64,000 bases of DNA from a bacterium (GTDB lineage: Bacteria > Cyanobacteriota > Vampirovibrionia > Gastranaerophilales > UBA9971). Below the pieces are notes generated by a model that saw only the letters and a list, made by a program, of their open reading frames with translations, was not told the DNA's origin and did no database searches. The position numbers and the translations under genes were made by a program. Positions within the stretch are counted from its first letter, which is position 1, and every line of letters starts with the position of its first letter. Shown here in pieces: positions 26,547 through 35,783 of the stretch. The stretch is taken from the NCBI GenBank assembly GCA_037147175.1, contig JBAWVS010000006.1, forward strand, positions 1 through 64,000, read 5' to 3'.

Positions 26547-26633
26547 AGGAGAGGAAGGGATTCGAACCCTTGTGGCGCGGACGCCCATTCGCTTTCGAGG
26601 CGACGCCAATCGACCGAACTCTGGCACCTCTCC
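26547..26633 (-). tRNA. tRNA-Ser(CGA)
   Basis: Class II tRNA of 87 nt. The acceptor stem is GGAGAGG/CCTCTCC, the anticodon loop CTCGAAA has anticodon CGA, the long variable arm has a GGCG/CGCC stem, and the T arm is AAGGG-TTCGAAT-CCCTT. CCA is not encoded, and the base after the acceptor stem is T rather than the usual G73. The 27-43 pair is a G-A mismatch. A run of T follows and may terminate transcription. Confidence 0.93.
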
Positions 26634-26743
26634 AATTTCTGTCTTTATTATATAATCAATTTTACTTTCATAAAAATTGGTTATCAAGTGTTTCTTTTGT
26701 TAAGATTATAATTGTAATAAGTAAAAAATACAGAAAGATTCAC

Positions 26744-27721
26744 ATGTTAAAAATAAATAAAACCCTTACAAAATCAACCTTTTGTTTTGTATTATTTTTT
26801 CTTTTTATTACTGTTGTTGCAGCACATCCGCTTGATTTATTTAAATTTAACGAAATTACGCTGGATTTGGTACAAATAAGTGACGTACATCTTGACAGCA
26901 ACGCAAAAGGCGGATCCAAAAGAATGCTGGAATATTCCGCTGATTTGCTTAAAGATGCAATATCTCAGGTTAATAATTTGCCTGAAGCAAAATTAGTTAT
27001 TTTTTCAGGAGATATTGTCAATCATTCAAGGAAAAACGAGTTTTTGAATTTTTTAAATATCACAAACGGTTTGAGGATTCCATGGTATTATGCAGTTGGA
27101 AATCACGATGTAGGCATATTAGGCGGAGTTTCAAAAGCTGAAATAACTTGTTTATTTGATAAAGGCTCACATTGTTTAAGCAGAGATTCCCTTTATTACT
27201 CCTACAGCCCGAACAAAAACTTCTTAATTCTTTTTATGGACGGTGTAATTGACAACGAGATTACCGCTAACGGTTATTTCCCAGACAAAGAACTTCATTG
27301 GCTAAATATTCAGCTCAAAAATAACCCTGATAAAAAAGTAATAATTGTTCAACATTTTCCTGTTGTTGAACCCTATAAAAGTATTACTCACAAAGTTCGC
27401 AATGCAGATGAATATCTTAACATTATTGATAAATACAGTAATGTTATTGCAGTATTAAGCGGACATTATCACGCTACAAAAATCACACAGCGAAAAAATG
27501 TTCTTCATATTAACACGCCTTCACTTGTTGAGTACCCGAATGCTTTTAGAGAAATAAAAATAACAAAGTTGAATGACAGTACAAAATTCGAAATAAAACT
27601 TATTGAAACAAATCTAAAAAACATTCAGGTAATAAGCAAAGGTCTTTCAAAGAATCATACGCTTGAAGAGGGTAAAGATTGCGACAAAAATACTGTAATA
27701 ATAATAAAAAATCAAGGGTAG
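26744..27721 (+). CDS. Secreted calcineurin-like metallophosphoesterase
   Basis: 325-residue extracytoplasmic phosphoesterase. A signal peptide covers residues 1-27 (ends VVAAHP). All five metallophosphatase blocks are present: D47-x-H49, GD at 89-90 (SGDIVNH), GNHD at 119-122, H204 (VQHFP) and GHYH at 240-243. The substrate is unknown. The open frame extends 58 codons upstream through the tRNA-Ser gene; the ATG with AGAAAG upstream, directly before the signal peptide, is the sensible start. Confidence 0.88.
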   Translation: MLKINKTLTKSTFCFVLFFLFITVVAAHPLDLFKFNEITLDLVQISDVHLDSNAKGGSKRMLEYSADLLKDAISQVNNLPEAKLVIFSGDIVNHSRKNEFLNFLNITNGLRIPWYYAVGNHDVGILGGVSKAEITCLFDKGSHCLSRDSLYYSYSPNKNFLILFMDGVIDNEITANGYFPDKELHWLNIQLKNNPDKKVIIVQHFPVVEPYKSITHKVRNADEYLNIIDKYSNVIAVLSGHYHATKITQRKNVLHINTPSLVEYPNAFREIKITKLNDSTKFEIKLIETNLKNIQVISKGLSKNHTLEEGKDCDKNTVIIIKNQG

Positions 27722-27768
27722 GCTTTTGATTAAAACTGGTACAAAAAGATTAATTTTAAAAGCTATTT
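27722..27768 (+). terminator. Possible weak terminator
   Basis: GCTTTT-g-ATTAA at 27722-27733 can pair with 27750-27763 (TTAAT-ttt-AAAAGC), followed by ATTTTT. The stem is bulged with a long loop. Confidence 0.35.
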
Positions 27769-27796
27769 TTGCATAAATTCAAAATTATTATATAAT
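27768..27796 (+). promoter_or_regulatory. Promoter of GAF-GGDEF gene
   Basis: TTTGCA at 27768-27773, a 17-bp spacer and TATAAT at 27791-27796, 74 bases before the start codon. Confidence 0.55.
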
Positions 27797-27870
27797 TTTA
27801 AATGTGTAGAAGTATTTTTGGATACTAAAGAATTTAATTTAGTACAACTTATGGTAAGTGAGAAATTTAA

Positions 27871-29505
27871 TTGACCGGTTTCAATAGACAAGACGATTTA
27901 ATAATTAATAAAGTAACTGAATTGCAAGAAGAATTAATTCAGTTAAATAAACTTTTTGAAATTTCAAATATAACAAATTCTGTTTCCAGTATTAACGCGC
28001 TTGCTGAACAACTTTTGAATTTTCTTAAATTGAATTTTGATATAAAAAATGCTGCGTTTTTTATATTGGATGAGAACAAATATAGTATTATTTCTTACGA
28101 AAATATAATTTCACCAAATTCTTATGAGTTTGAAAATCTCGGTGAAGGGATTTGGCACATAATCGAAACCGGCAAACCTATAAAAATATTAAATGAAGAA
28201 GGAAAAAATATTTATTTTCAGTTCTTTGAGTCATATAATCTCTTTAATCTTGGTTCCTGCGTGTGGTTGCCTTTTGTTAATGAAGGAAAAATTCTTGCCA
28301 TAATTTCTCTCGGCTCTAAAAAATCAGGAGAACCTTTTACTAACAGCGAAATTATTTTTCTAAACAAAATAATTCAGTATATTGCTCCTATAATAAACAA
28401 ATTTCAAAACATTAAAGAAAAAGAGTCCAACTTGGTTTACCTCCAAAAAACTCTTCACAACATATCGATTCTTTATAATATCGGTCAGGCACTGAATTTT
28501 ATAGATGATTTAAAGAAATTAATTCAAATCATCCTCGCAAAAGCAATTCAAACAATCGGTGCAGAAAAAGGTTCTTTAATGCTTTATGATTCAGAAACAG
28601 AAGAACTTATCATAAAGGTTGTTTATGGTCTTCCTGATAGAGAAATTGAAGACAAAATAAATGAAGGTCTTATCGAATGCACAAAAATCAAAATAGGAGA
28701 AGGGATTGCAGGAGAAGCTTTTGCTCACAAAAAGGCTATAATTACTAATCTTGGCTCCGATGACCCAAGATTCTTTCAATCAGACCTTTCTAACGTCACT
28801 TCACTCCTTTGCTTGCCATTAATAGTAAAAGATGAAGCAATAGGAGTTATAAACATCTCTAACAAAAAAGATAAAAACTTATTTAATCAAGATGACCTTG
28901 ATTTTATGGGTGCTCTGGCAAATCAGGCAGCTATTGCAATAAGTAATGCACAACTTTATAAACTTGCAATTACTGACAGCTTGACCAAGCTATACACCAG
29001 AAGACACTTTGAGTATATTCTCGATAATGAACTGAGAAGATCTCAAAGATATAAACATAATATGACTCTTTTAATGATGGATATAGATAATTTTAAAGCT
29101 ATAAACGATACCTATGGACACCAAATAGGCGATGAAACACTTAAACAAATCGCTGGTGTTATCTTAAGTACCTTAAGAAAAATGGATATGCCAAGCCGCT
29201 ACGGTGGAGAAGAATTTGCTGTTATTTTACCGGAAACTCATAAAGAAAATTCAAAAAAAATCGCTGAACGTCTTAGAAAAAAAATCTCAAATATTCTTAT
29301 AAGAACAAAAGACAAGCACGAAGTTTCTCCTACAATCAGCATAGGTCTTGCCTCGTTCCCTTTTGATACGGAAGATCGAAGCGATATTATCGGGTTTGCA
29401 GACAAAGCACTTTATTTTGCAAAGGATAGCGGTAAAAATTGTGTTGCGGAATATACCCCTGAAGGCTGTATTCTTCTCTGTAATGAGGATGGATGTTCTA
29501 TTTAA
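27871..29505 (+). CDS. Diguanylate cyclase with two GAF domains
   Basis: Predicted to make cyclic di-GMP in response to a signal sensed by GAF domains. GAF 1 spans about residues 40-190, GAF 2 about 205-365, and GGDEF about 370-530. The active-site motif is GGEEF at 445-449, competent for catalysis. An inhibitory I-site RKMD lies at 436-439, five residues before it, implying product feedback. There is no membrane segment, so it is cytoplasmic. The C-terminus adds an unusual Cys-rich tail (CILLCNEDGC). The start is a TTG just after an in-frame stop. The 3' end overlaps manC by 8 nt. Confidence 0.9.
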   Translation: MTGFNRQDDLIINKVTELQEELIQLNKLFEISNITNSVSSINALAEQLLNFLKLNFDIKNAAFFILDENKYSIISYENIISPNSYEFENLGEGIWHIIETGKPIKILNEEGKNIYFQFFESYNLFNLGSCVWLPFVNEGKILAIISLGSKKSGEPFTNSEIIFLNKIIQYIAPIINKFQNIKEKESNLVYLQKTLHNISILYNIGQALNFIDDLKKLIQIILAKAIQTIGAEKGSLMLYDSETEELIIKVVYGLPDREIEDKINEGLIECTKIKIGEGIAGEAFAHKKAIITNLGSDDPRFFQSDLSNVTSLLCLPLIVKDEAIGVINISNKKDKNLFNQDDLDFMGALANQAAIAISNAQLYKLAITDSLTKLYTRRHFEYILDNELRRSQRYKHNMTLLMMDIDNFKAINDTYGHQIGDETLKQIAGVILSTLRKMDMPSRYGGEEFAVILPETHKENSKKIAERLRKKISNILIRTKDKHEVSPTISIGLASFPFDTEDRSDIIGFADKALYFAKDSGKNCVAEYTPEGCILLCNEDGCSI

Positions 29506-30598
29506 AACCTGTTTCTAATTTATCAAAAACGGTTTTAACATCTTGGGTTCTTGATTTATCACAAACCAGAACGGCGTCTTCTGTTTCTATTATAACTAAG
29601 TTTTTTACCCCTATTGCAGAAACAAGCCTGGAGGTACTATAAATATAAGAATCCTCTGTGTTTACGGCTATTACATTCCCTTTTATGAAGTTTTTGTTGG
29701 TATCTTTTTCCATAACATCATAAATCGCTTCCCACGATCCAAGATCATTCCAACCGCAGTCAACCGAGATAAGCGCAATTTTATCGGATTTTTCCATAAC
29801 TGCATAATCTATTGATATTGATGGAATTGCCTGATAACTTTCTTTTTCAATAAAATCACCTGTCAAATCAAGTTTATTCAGCCCTGCAAGCACGTCAGGA
29901 GCATTAATTTCCATTTCTTTAAGCATTGTTGAAGCTTTGAACATAAATATTCCGCTGTTCCAAAAATAATTTCCCGCTTCAATATATTTTTCTGCCGTTT
30001 CAAAATCAGGTTTTTCCTTGAATTCATCGACTTTATAACCTGATAAATTTTCATTGTCGGCAAGTTCAAAAGACTGGCAAGATAATTTTAAGTCATTATT
30101 TGTTTTTATGTAGCCGTAACCTGTTTCCGGTCTGGTCGGTTTTATTCCGAAAGTTACGATATAACCGTTTTTGGCAAGTTCAATTCCTGATCTTACAGCA
30201 TTTAAAAAGGCTTCGTTATTTTGAATAAAATGATCTGAAGGAGTTACAAATATTATAGGATCAGAATTTTCTGTTTCGCTGTTCCTGATAAACAAAGTCG
30301 CCAAACCTATTGCAGGCGCGGTATTTCTTCCTACCGGTTCTCCCAATATTTTACATTCATTATTATCAATCTCTTCGAGTTGGTTTTTTATTTCACTCAG
30401 GTGAAGATTATTTGTTACAGTAATTATATTTTTTGCAGGAATTACATCAATAAGCCTCAAAAAAGTTGATTGAAAAAGCGAATTTTCTCCGATTAATTTC
30501 AGTAACTGTTTTGGATAAACTTCTCTACTGAGAGGCCAGAGTCTGCTTCCGCTGCCTCCTGCCAGTATCACGCCAAAAATATTTTTATTTTCATTCAT
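29498..30598 (-). CDS. manC: Mannose-1-phosphate guanylyltransferase
   Basis: Makes GDP-mannose for surface polysaccharides or glycoconjugates. The nucleotidyltransferase signature GGSGSRLWPLSREVYPKQLL is at residues 15-34, with FVTPSDHFI at about 117 and FKEKPD further on. At 366 residues it lacks the C-terminal phosphomannose isomerase cupin seen in bifunctional ManC/AlgA (about 470). It is transcribed alone, convergent with the GGDEF gene. Confidence 0.92.
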   Translation of the reverse strand: MNENKNIFGVILAGGSGSRLWPLSREVYPKQLLKLIGENSLFQSTFLRLIDVIPAKNIITVTNNLHLSEIKNQLEEIDNNECKILGEPVGRNTAPAIGLATLFIRNSETENSDPIIFVTPSDHFIQNNEAFLNAVRSGIELAKNGYIVTFGIKPTRPETGYGYIKTNNDLKLSCQSFELADNENLSGYKVDEFKEKPDFETAEKYIEAGNYFWNSGIFMFKASTMLKEMEINAPDVLAGLNKLDLTGDFIEKESYQAIPSISIDYAVMEKSDKIALISVDCGWNDLGSWEAIYDVMEKDTNKNFIKGNVIAVNTEDSYIYSTSRLVSAIGVKNLVIIETEDAVLVCDKSRTQDVKTVFDKLETGFK

Positions 30599-30732
30599 TT
30601 TTTTAAAAATCCTTTATTATTGAGTATATTCTAACTTAATGAATTTTTTTATCAACTATTCTTATATTCATAACAGAAAGAAAATAAATTTAAGATTATA
30701 TATTTTAATTTAATAAATTTTGAATTTTTTTT

Positions 30733-30849
30733 AGTGCTAAAATTAGTGCTGAAGAGGCAATTATTTCAAAGAAAAATTACTCTATTAAAGGAATTGTTCA
30801 ACCTCAATTGGCTATTTCAATTTCTATACAAAAAAAACAACTCAAATAA
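30733..30849 (+). pseudogene. Possible coding remnant
   Basis: A frame of 38 codons (SAKISAEEAIISKKN..., ending QKKQLK and a stop) opens without any ATG, GTG or TTG start or ribosome site and reads like a protein C-terminus. The remaining 313-bp gap 30599-30911 is AT-rich leader sequence. It could be the end of a deleted gene or chance. Confidence 0.2.
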
Positions 30850-30911
30850 TAGTTATGTAGCTTTTATAAAGCTCTATAAAACATGTTAAATTTCAGAAAG
30901 GACAAAACTAA

Positions 30912-32666
30912 ATGTTTTCCTCTTATTTGCCATTTTCAGCCCTAAGAGATAAATTTAATGAAGGCTACTCATTAAAAGACTTTAGATCAGATGTTATAGC
31001 CGGAATAATAGTTGCTTTAATTGCTATGCCATTGGGTATGTCCTTATCTATTGCTGTAGGACTGTCTCCCCAGTACGGATTGTACACTGTAATAATTGCA
31101 GGATTTGTAATTGCACTTTTAGGCGGTTCAAGATTTCAGGTAAGCGGGCCTACTGCTGCTTTTATTGCAGTATTGTTACCGATAGTTCAAACCAAAGGAT
31201 ATGTTGGTCTGGCATTGTGCGGTTTTATTGCGGGAATAATACTGCTTATAATGGGTTTTTCCCATTTTGGCAAGGTTATTCAATATATTCCCTACCCTGT
31301 AACTATTGGCTTTACTTCAGGTATCGGGTTTATTATTTTTACTATCCAAATAAAAGATTTTTTAGGATTAAAAATTAATTCAATTCCTATTCATTTTACA
31401 GAAAGAGTCGCTTCTTATATAGCTCATATTCATAGTTTTTCTTTAGCAGAAAGCCTTATCGGTTTATTTACTTTAACAGGTTTAATTCTATGGAGAAAAA
31501 GTCGGATAAAATTCCCTGCACCTGTTGTTATATTACCGATTATGACGCTTATAGTGTATTTATTAAATCACTTTGTTCCTGATTTACATGTGGCGACTAT
31601 ATTAAATACTTTTTCTACCAAAATAAAAGGAAATGTAATACATGGAATTCCGCAAGTTTTACCTGAATTTAATATAGGCAAAATTTTTATACAGAGTCAT
31701 ATCACACAATATTTTACCAATATTGAAATGTTTAAAGACCTGATTATGCCGGCATTTACTATCGCAATACTTGCCGTTACGGAGACACTTTTGTCTGCTG
31801 TTGTGGCAGATGGAATGACAAATACCAGACATGATCCAAACGCAGAAATAACAGCACTTGGCTTTGGTAATATTTGTTGCGCTTTATTCGGAGGGATTCC
31901 CGCTACAGGCGCAATTGCAAGAACTGCCGTAAATATTAAATTTGGTGCTAAGTCGCCTATAGCCTGTATAATTCATTCCCTGTTTACGCTTGTTTCTGTT
32001 TTGTGTTTTGCTCCAATTATTTCAAATATCCCTATGGCCTCTCTTGCCGCATTATTAATGTTGGTTGCTTATGATATGGCTGAAATCAGAAGAGTTTTAC
32101 GAATTATAAAAGTAGGGACTAAAAGCGATATAATCGTTCTGTTCAGCTGCTTCAGCATTACAGTACTGTTTGATATGGTAATTGGCGTTACTATCGGGCT
32201 TATTTTAGCCTGCTTAATGTTTATAAGAAGAATGTCAGAAGTCTCCAGCGGAAAAATGATTGAAATAAATAATATTCATTCCTCATCATTAGATATTCCT
32301 AAAGATGTATTTATTTATAAAATTAATGGTCCTTTATTTTTCGGTTCGGCAGATAAAGTTATAAATATAGTGGATAGTTTCATAAAAGACGTAAATTATG
32401 TGATTTTTATAATGGATACAGTGCCAAGCATGGACATTTCGGGTTTTATTTCATTAAAAAATACGATCAAGGACTTGCAGGATAATAAAAAACATGTTGC
32501 CTTTGTCGGATTGCAAAAACAGCCTTTAAGATTTTTCAAAAAATCAAACTTAATTACTGAAAATTCAGTTGTAAAAAATTATAAAACGCTGGAGGAAGCA
32601 ATAAATTCAGGCAGAGCTGAAATTAATAACAGCCTGAAACCACAAGAAATTCTGATTGGTCAATAA
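30912..32666 (+). CDS. SulP-family anion transporter with STAS domain
   Basis: Inner-membrane transporter of the SLC26/SulP family (sulfate, bicarbonate or other anions). The N-terminal 400 residues contain about 12-14 membrane spans, including the signatures MPLGMSLSIAVGLSPQYGLY, GSRFQVSGPTAAFIAVL and ALFGGIPATGAIARTAVN. A C-terminal STAS domain follows at about 440-560 (MDTVPSMDISGFISLKN). It has 584 residues with AAAGGA before the ATG. The substrate cannot be assigned. No carbonic anhydrase or sulfate-assimilation gene is adjacent. Confidence 0.9.
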   Translation: MFSSYLPFSALRDKFNEGYSLKDFRSDVIAGIIVALIAMPLGMSLSIAVGLSPQYGLYTVIIAGFVIALLGGSRFQVSGPTAAFIAVLLPIVQTKGYVGLALCGFIAGIILLIMGFSHFGKVIQYIPYPVTIGFTSGIGFIIFTIQIKDFLGLKINSIPIHFTERVASYIAHIHSFSLAESLIGLFTLTGLILWRKSRIKFPAPVVILPIMTLIVYLLNHFVPDLHVATILNTFSTKIKGNVIHGIPQVLPEFNIGKIFIQSHITQYFTNIEMFKDLIMPAFTIAILAVTETLLSAVVADGMTNTRHDPNAEITALGFGNICCALFGGIPATGAIARTAVNIKFGAKSPIACIIHSLFTLVSVLCFAPIISNIPMASLAALLMLVAYDMAEIRRVLRIIKVGTKSDIIVLFSCFSITVLFDMVIGVTIGLILACLMFIRRMSEVSSGKMIEINNIHSSSLDIPKDVFIYKINGPLFFGSADKVINIVDSFIKDVNYVIFIMDTVPSMDISGFISLKNTIKDLQDNKKHVAFVGLQKQPLRFFKKSNLITENSVVKNYKTLEEAINSGRAEINNSLKPQEILIGQ

Positions 32667-32783
32667 TTTTGCCTGTTTAAAATTATTATTTGCAGTATTC
32701 ACGGCTATCTATCAATTAAGATTAAAGATTTTCTTCTTGCGGAAAAGATTTTTTGATTTTCTTTGTAATCAAATGTAAAATAG

Positions 32784-32799
32784 TTTTATAATTATAAAA
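32784..32799 (+). promoter_or_regulatory. TATAAT within a 16-bp AT palindrome
   Basis: TTTTATAATTATAAAA is a perfect palindrome containing TATAAT at 32787-32792, 80 bases before the GH57 gene. No clear -35 is seen. In so AT-rich a region the dyad may be chance. Confidence 0.3.
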
Positions 32800-32871
32800 T
32801 TACTGTCTATAGCATATAAAAATAAAAGAATACGGCTCAGATAAACAGACGATTAATAACGAGATTTATTT

Positions 32872-35376
32872 ATGTCAGATAAAAAACATTTTTTAACTAT
32901 TCACGGGCATTTTTACCAACCGCCGAGAGAAAATCCCTGGCTGGAATCAATAGAACTTCAGGACAGTGCGCTTCCTTTTCACGATTGGAATGCCAGAATC
33001 GCACAGGAATGCTACACTCCAAATTCGGTTTCCAGAATAGTCAACTCTAAAAATCAGGTTATTGACATAGTCAACAACTATGAGCTGATAAATTTTAATT
33101 TTGGTGCGACTCTTTTGTCATGGCTCGAAGTCAATGCACCAAAAACCTATGAAAGAATAATAAAAGCCGATCAAAACAGCGCAAAAAAACATTCGGGACA
33201 CGGAAATGCCATTGCGCAAGTTTATAACCATATGATTATGCCGCTTTCTAACGAAAGAGATAAATATACGCAGATGATATGGGGGATTAAAGATTTTCAG
33301 CATAGATTCGGTCGCTTCCCTGAAGGAATTTGGCTCGCGGAAACTGCTATTGATTACGATACATTAAAAGTACTGGCAGATTGCGACATAAAATATACAG
33401 TTCTCTCTCCTTTTCAATCGCAAAGGGTAAAACCAATAAAAGGCGACGGAAACTCATGGACAGACGTAAGCTGGGGAAATGTAGACCCCGGTCAAGCATA
33501 CAGGTGTTTTTTGAAGGACGGAACTGACAGGCATGTTGATTTGTTTTTCTATGATGGTTCTGTTTCCAAGTCTGTAGCTTTTGATAATCTCTTAACAAAC
33601 GGAGATGCTTTTATAGGACGAATGAAAGACGGAGTTTCTTATGCAAGAAACTATGACCAGCTTGTAAATATAGCAACAGACGGCGAAAGCTACGGTCATC
33701 ATACAATGCTGGGGAATATGGCTTTGTCCTACGCTCTTAAGAAAAAAATTGAACAGTCAGGCTTAATTTTAACCAACTACAGCGAGTTTCTTGAGAAATA
33801 TCCCCCTGTAATGGAAGTCGAAATAAAACCTGTTTCCTCATGGAGTTGCAGCCATGGCGTCGGTAGATGGATGGAAGACTGCGGTTGCTCTACAGGTGCA
33901 GATTCCGGCTGGAATCAAAAATGGAGAAAACCTCTAAGAAAAGCTCTTGATTGGTTAAGAGATGAATTAATGGTAATTTATGAAAAAAATGCCGCCAAAT
34001 ATTTAAAAGACCCGTGGAAAGCAAGAAATCGCTATATAGACGTAATCCTTGACAGAAATAAATCAACAATCGAACTTTTCTGCGCGCATGAAGCCTCTAA
34101 AAAGCTTAACCAAAGCGAAATGGTGAGCGTAATGAAACTTTTAGAAATGCAAAGATATGCAATGCTTATGTACACAAGCTGCGGATGGTTTTTTGCCGAT
34201 ATTTCAGGAATTGAAACCGTACAAATTCTTAAATATGCCGCAAGGGCAATGCAAATTGCAGAAGAATTTCAGGAAATCGACCTTGAAACAAAATTTCTTC
34301 AGATTCTTTCAGAAGCTTGCAGCAATATTAAAAAATTCGGTTCAGGAAAAGATATTTACATGAAGTTTGTAAAACCTTCGATAGTTAGCGTTAAACAGGT
34401 AGTAAGCCACTGGGCAATAAGCTCTCTGTTTGAAGAATACGAGAAAGAAGCCGAAGTTTACTGTTATAACATAAAAACTCTTGATTATAAGAAAGCAAAA
34501 AAAGGAGATACAAGGCTTATAATAGGCAGAATTGAAATAAATTCGAATGTTACGTTTGAACAGCACGACATGATTTTTGCCCTGCTGCATTTTGGCGGAG
34601 AAGATTTTCATTGTGTAATCAGAGGTTTTGCAGGAAAACTTGAATACAACAAGATTAAAGACAACCTGATTGAAAAATACAATACTCTGCCTCTTACTGA
34701 AGTTATTAGGGGGCTTGATGAGTACTTTGGCAAAGAATATTTTACTCTTAAAAACCTGTTTATAGAAGAACGTCGAAAAATTATTAATATTCTTATTGAA
34801 GATAAACTTGAAGAGTTTGCAAGCACCTATAAAAATCTCTACGATGAAGCCAGAGGTCCTATTATGCAGCTCAGCGAGCTCGACCTTCAGATTCCTGAAG
34901 AATTTAAAATTGCAGCTGAATATGCTTTAAGCAATTCCTTTAACTCGCTTATTCTGGATGCTGATGATATTGAAAGTATTGACCTGCTTCAATCTTTGGT
35001 AGATATAAGCAAAGATGCAAGCAGGATAGGCATACAGCTTGATACAAAACCGACTAAAGAAATATACAGCGAATATGTCACAAATAAAGTTGAGATGCTT
35101 GCTGAAAGTAATAAAATTAAAGAATTCGAATCGCTTATAAAAGTATTAAATATGATTGATAAACTTGATTTGAAACTCAATTTTTCAGAAGCTCAAAATT
35201 TTTATTTCAGCAATATTTATGCCAAAATCCCTCAGCTTATAGAAGATTTAAAGAATTCCAAAGATCTTGCAGAGGATAAAAGGTTTATTGCCACTATATT
35301 AACGCTTGGAGAAAAGTTGAATTTCACGGTAGAAGAGTATACAGGCAGTTTAAATAAAGCAACAGCCCATATATAA
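32872..35376 (+). CDS. Glycoside hydrolase family 57 protein (DUF3536 type)
   Basis: 834-residue cytoplasmic enzyme expected to act on alpha-glucans (amylase or glucan-transferring activity). The GH57 motifs are visible: HGHFYQPPRENPW at 11-23, the likely nucleophile E157 in GIWLAETAID, and the likely acid/base D270 in TDGESYGHH. A Cys-rich stretch with WSCSHGVGRWMEDCGCSTG follows, then the DUF3536-type helical C-terminal half. No signal peptide. Exact activity is not predictable. No glycogen gene lies beside it. Confidence 0.85.
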   Translation: MSDKKHFLTIHGHFYQPPRENPWLESIELQDSALPFHDWNARIAQECYTPNSVSRIVNSKNQVIDIVNNYELINFNFGATLLSWLEVNAPKTYERIIKADQNSAKKHSGHGNAIAQVYNHMIMPLSNERDKYTQMIWGIKDFQHRFGRFPEGIWLAETAIDYDTLKVLADCDIKYTVLSPFQSQRVKPIKGDGNSWTDVSWGNVDPGQAYRCFLKDGTDRHVDLFFYDGSVSKSVAFDNLLTNGDAFIGRMKDGVSYARNYDQLVNIATDGESYGHHTMLGNMALSYALKKKIEQSGLILTNYSEFLEKYPPVMEVEIKPVSSWSCSHGVGRWMEDCGCSTGADSGWNQKWRKPLRKALDWLRDELMVIYEKNAAKYLKDPWKARNRYIDVILDRNKSTIELFCAHEASKKLNQSEMVSVMKLLEMQRYAMLMYTSCGWFFADISGIETVQILKYAARAMQIAEEFQEIDLETKFLQILSEACSNIKKFGSGKDIYMKFVKPSIVSVKQVVSHWAISSLFEEYEKEAEVYCYNIKTLDYKKAKKGDTRLIIGRIEINSNVTFEQHDMIFALLHFGGEDFHCVIRGFAGKLEYNKIKDNLIEKYNTLPLTEVIRGLDEYFGKEYFTLKNLFIEERRKIINILIEDKLEEFASTYKNLYDEARGPIMQLSELDLQIPEEFKIAAEYALSNSFNSLILDADDIESIDLLQSLVDISKDASRIGIQLDTKPTKEIYSEYVTNKVEMLAESNKIKEFESLIKVLNMIDKLDLKLNFSEAQNFYFSNIYAKIPQLIEDLKNSKDLAEDKRFIATILTLGEKLNFTVEEYTGSLNKATAHI

Positions 35377-35386
35377 TTATGAGCTG

Positions 35387-35683
35387 TTAATCGGTTTCTA
35401 AATCTTTTTTATACTTATTTATTATAAATTCAGCTATTGCTCTCTGTAACATAGGCTCAGCCACCCTAAAATACTCCATCGCTATACTTAATCCACTGTC
35501 TTCATCATACCACCTACGGAATAATACAACAGGCACTTCTTTAACTTCAATGTTTAATGATTTTGCTTTATTGATAATAGCTTGTGCAACTTTTTTTCTC
35601 ATAAACGGACTCGATTTTTCCAAATAGTCCATGGCAAGACATATTACGGGATCCTGATCGTACCATCTCTTTAAAAAATCCAT
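35387..35683 (-). CDS. Hypothetical protein with duplicated RWYDxD unit
   Basis: Unrecognised 98-residue soluble protein built almost wholly of two homologous units of about 40 residues: KRWYDQDPVICLAMDYL...AQAIINKAK and RRWYDEDSGLSIAMEYF...AEFIINKYK. The start is set by GGAAG before an ATG; 21 further codons upstream are in frame but unsupported. The small helical duplicated fold suggests a regulatory or binding protein. It lies 10 nt from the convergent GH57 stop and 100 nt after pyk on the same strand. Confidence 0.65.
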   Translation of the reverse strand: MDFLKRWYDQDPVICLAMDYLEKSSPFMRKKVAQAIINKAKSLNIEVKEVPVVLFRRWYDEDSGLSIAMEYFRVAEPMLQRAIAEFIINKYKKDLETD

Positions 35684-35783
35684 TTTCTTCCAACCTTTAT
35701 TATCTCTAACATTTATTATACATATATTCCCTTTTTGGTAAAACAAGTAACAAAAATTTTCGAGTTTATTGAAACTTTAATAT

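Noticed and set aside
26570-26743. Upstream extension of the metallophosphoesterase frame
   Set aside because: It runs through the opposite strand of tRNA-Ser and precedes a clear signal peptide; the ATG at 26744 is the better start.
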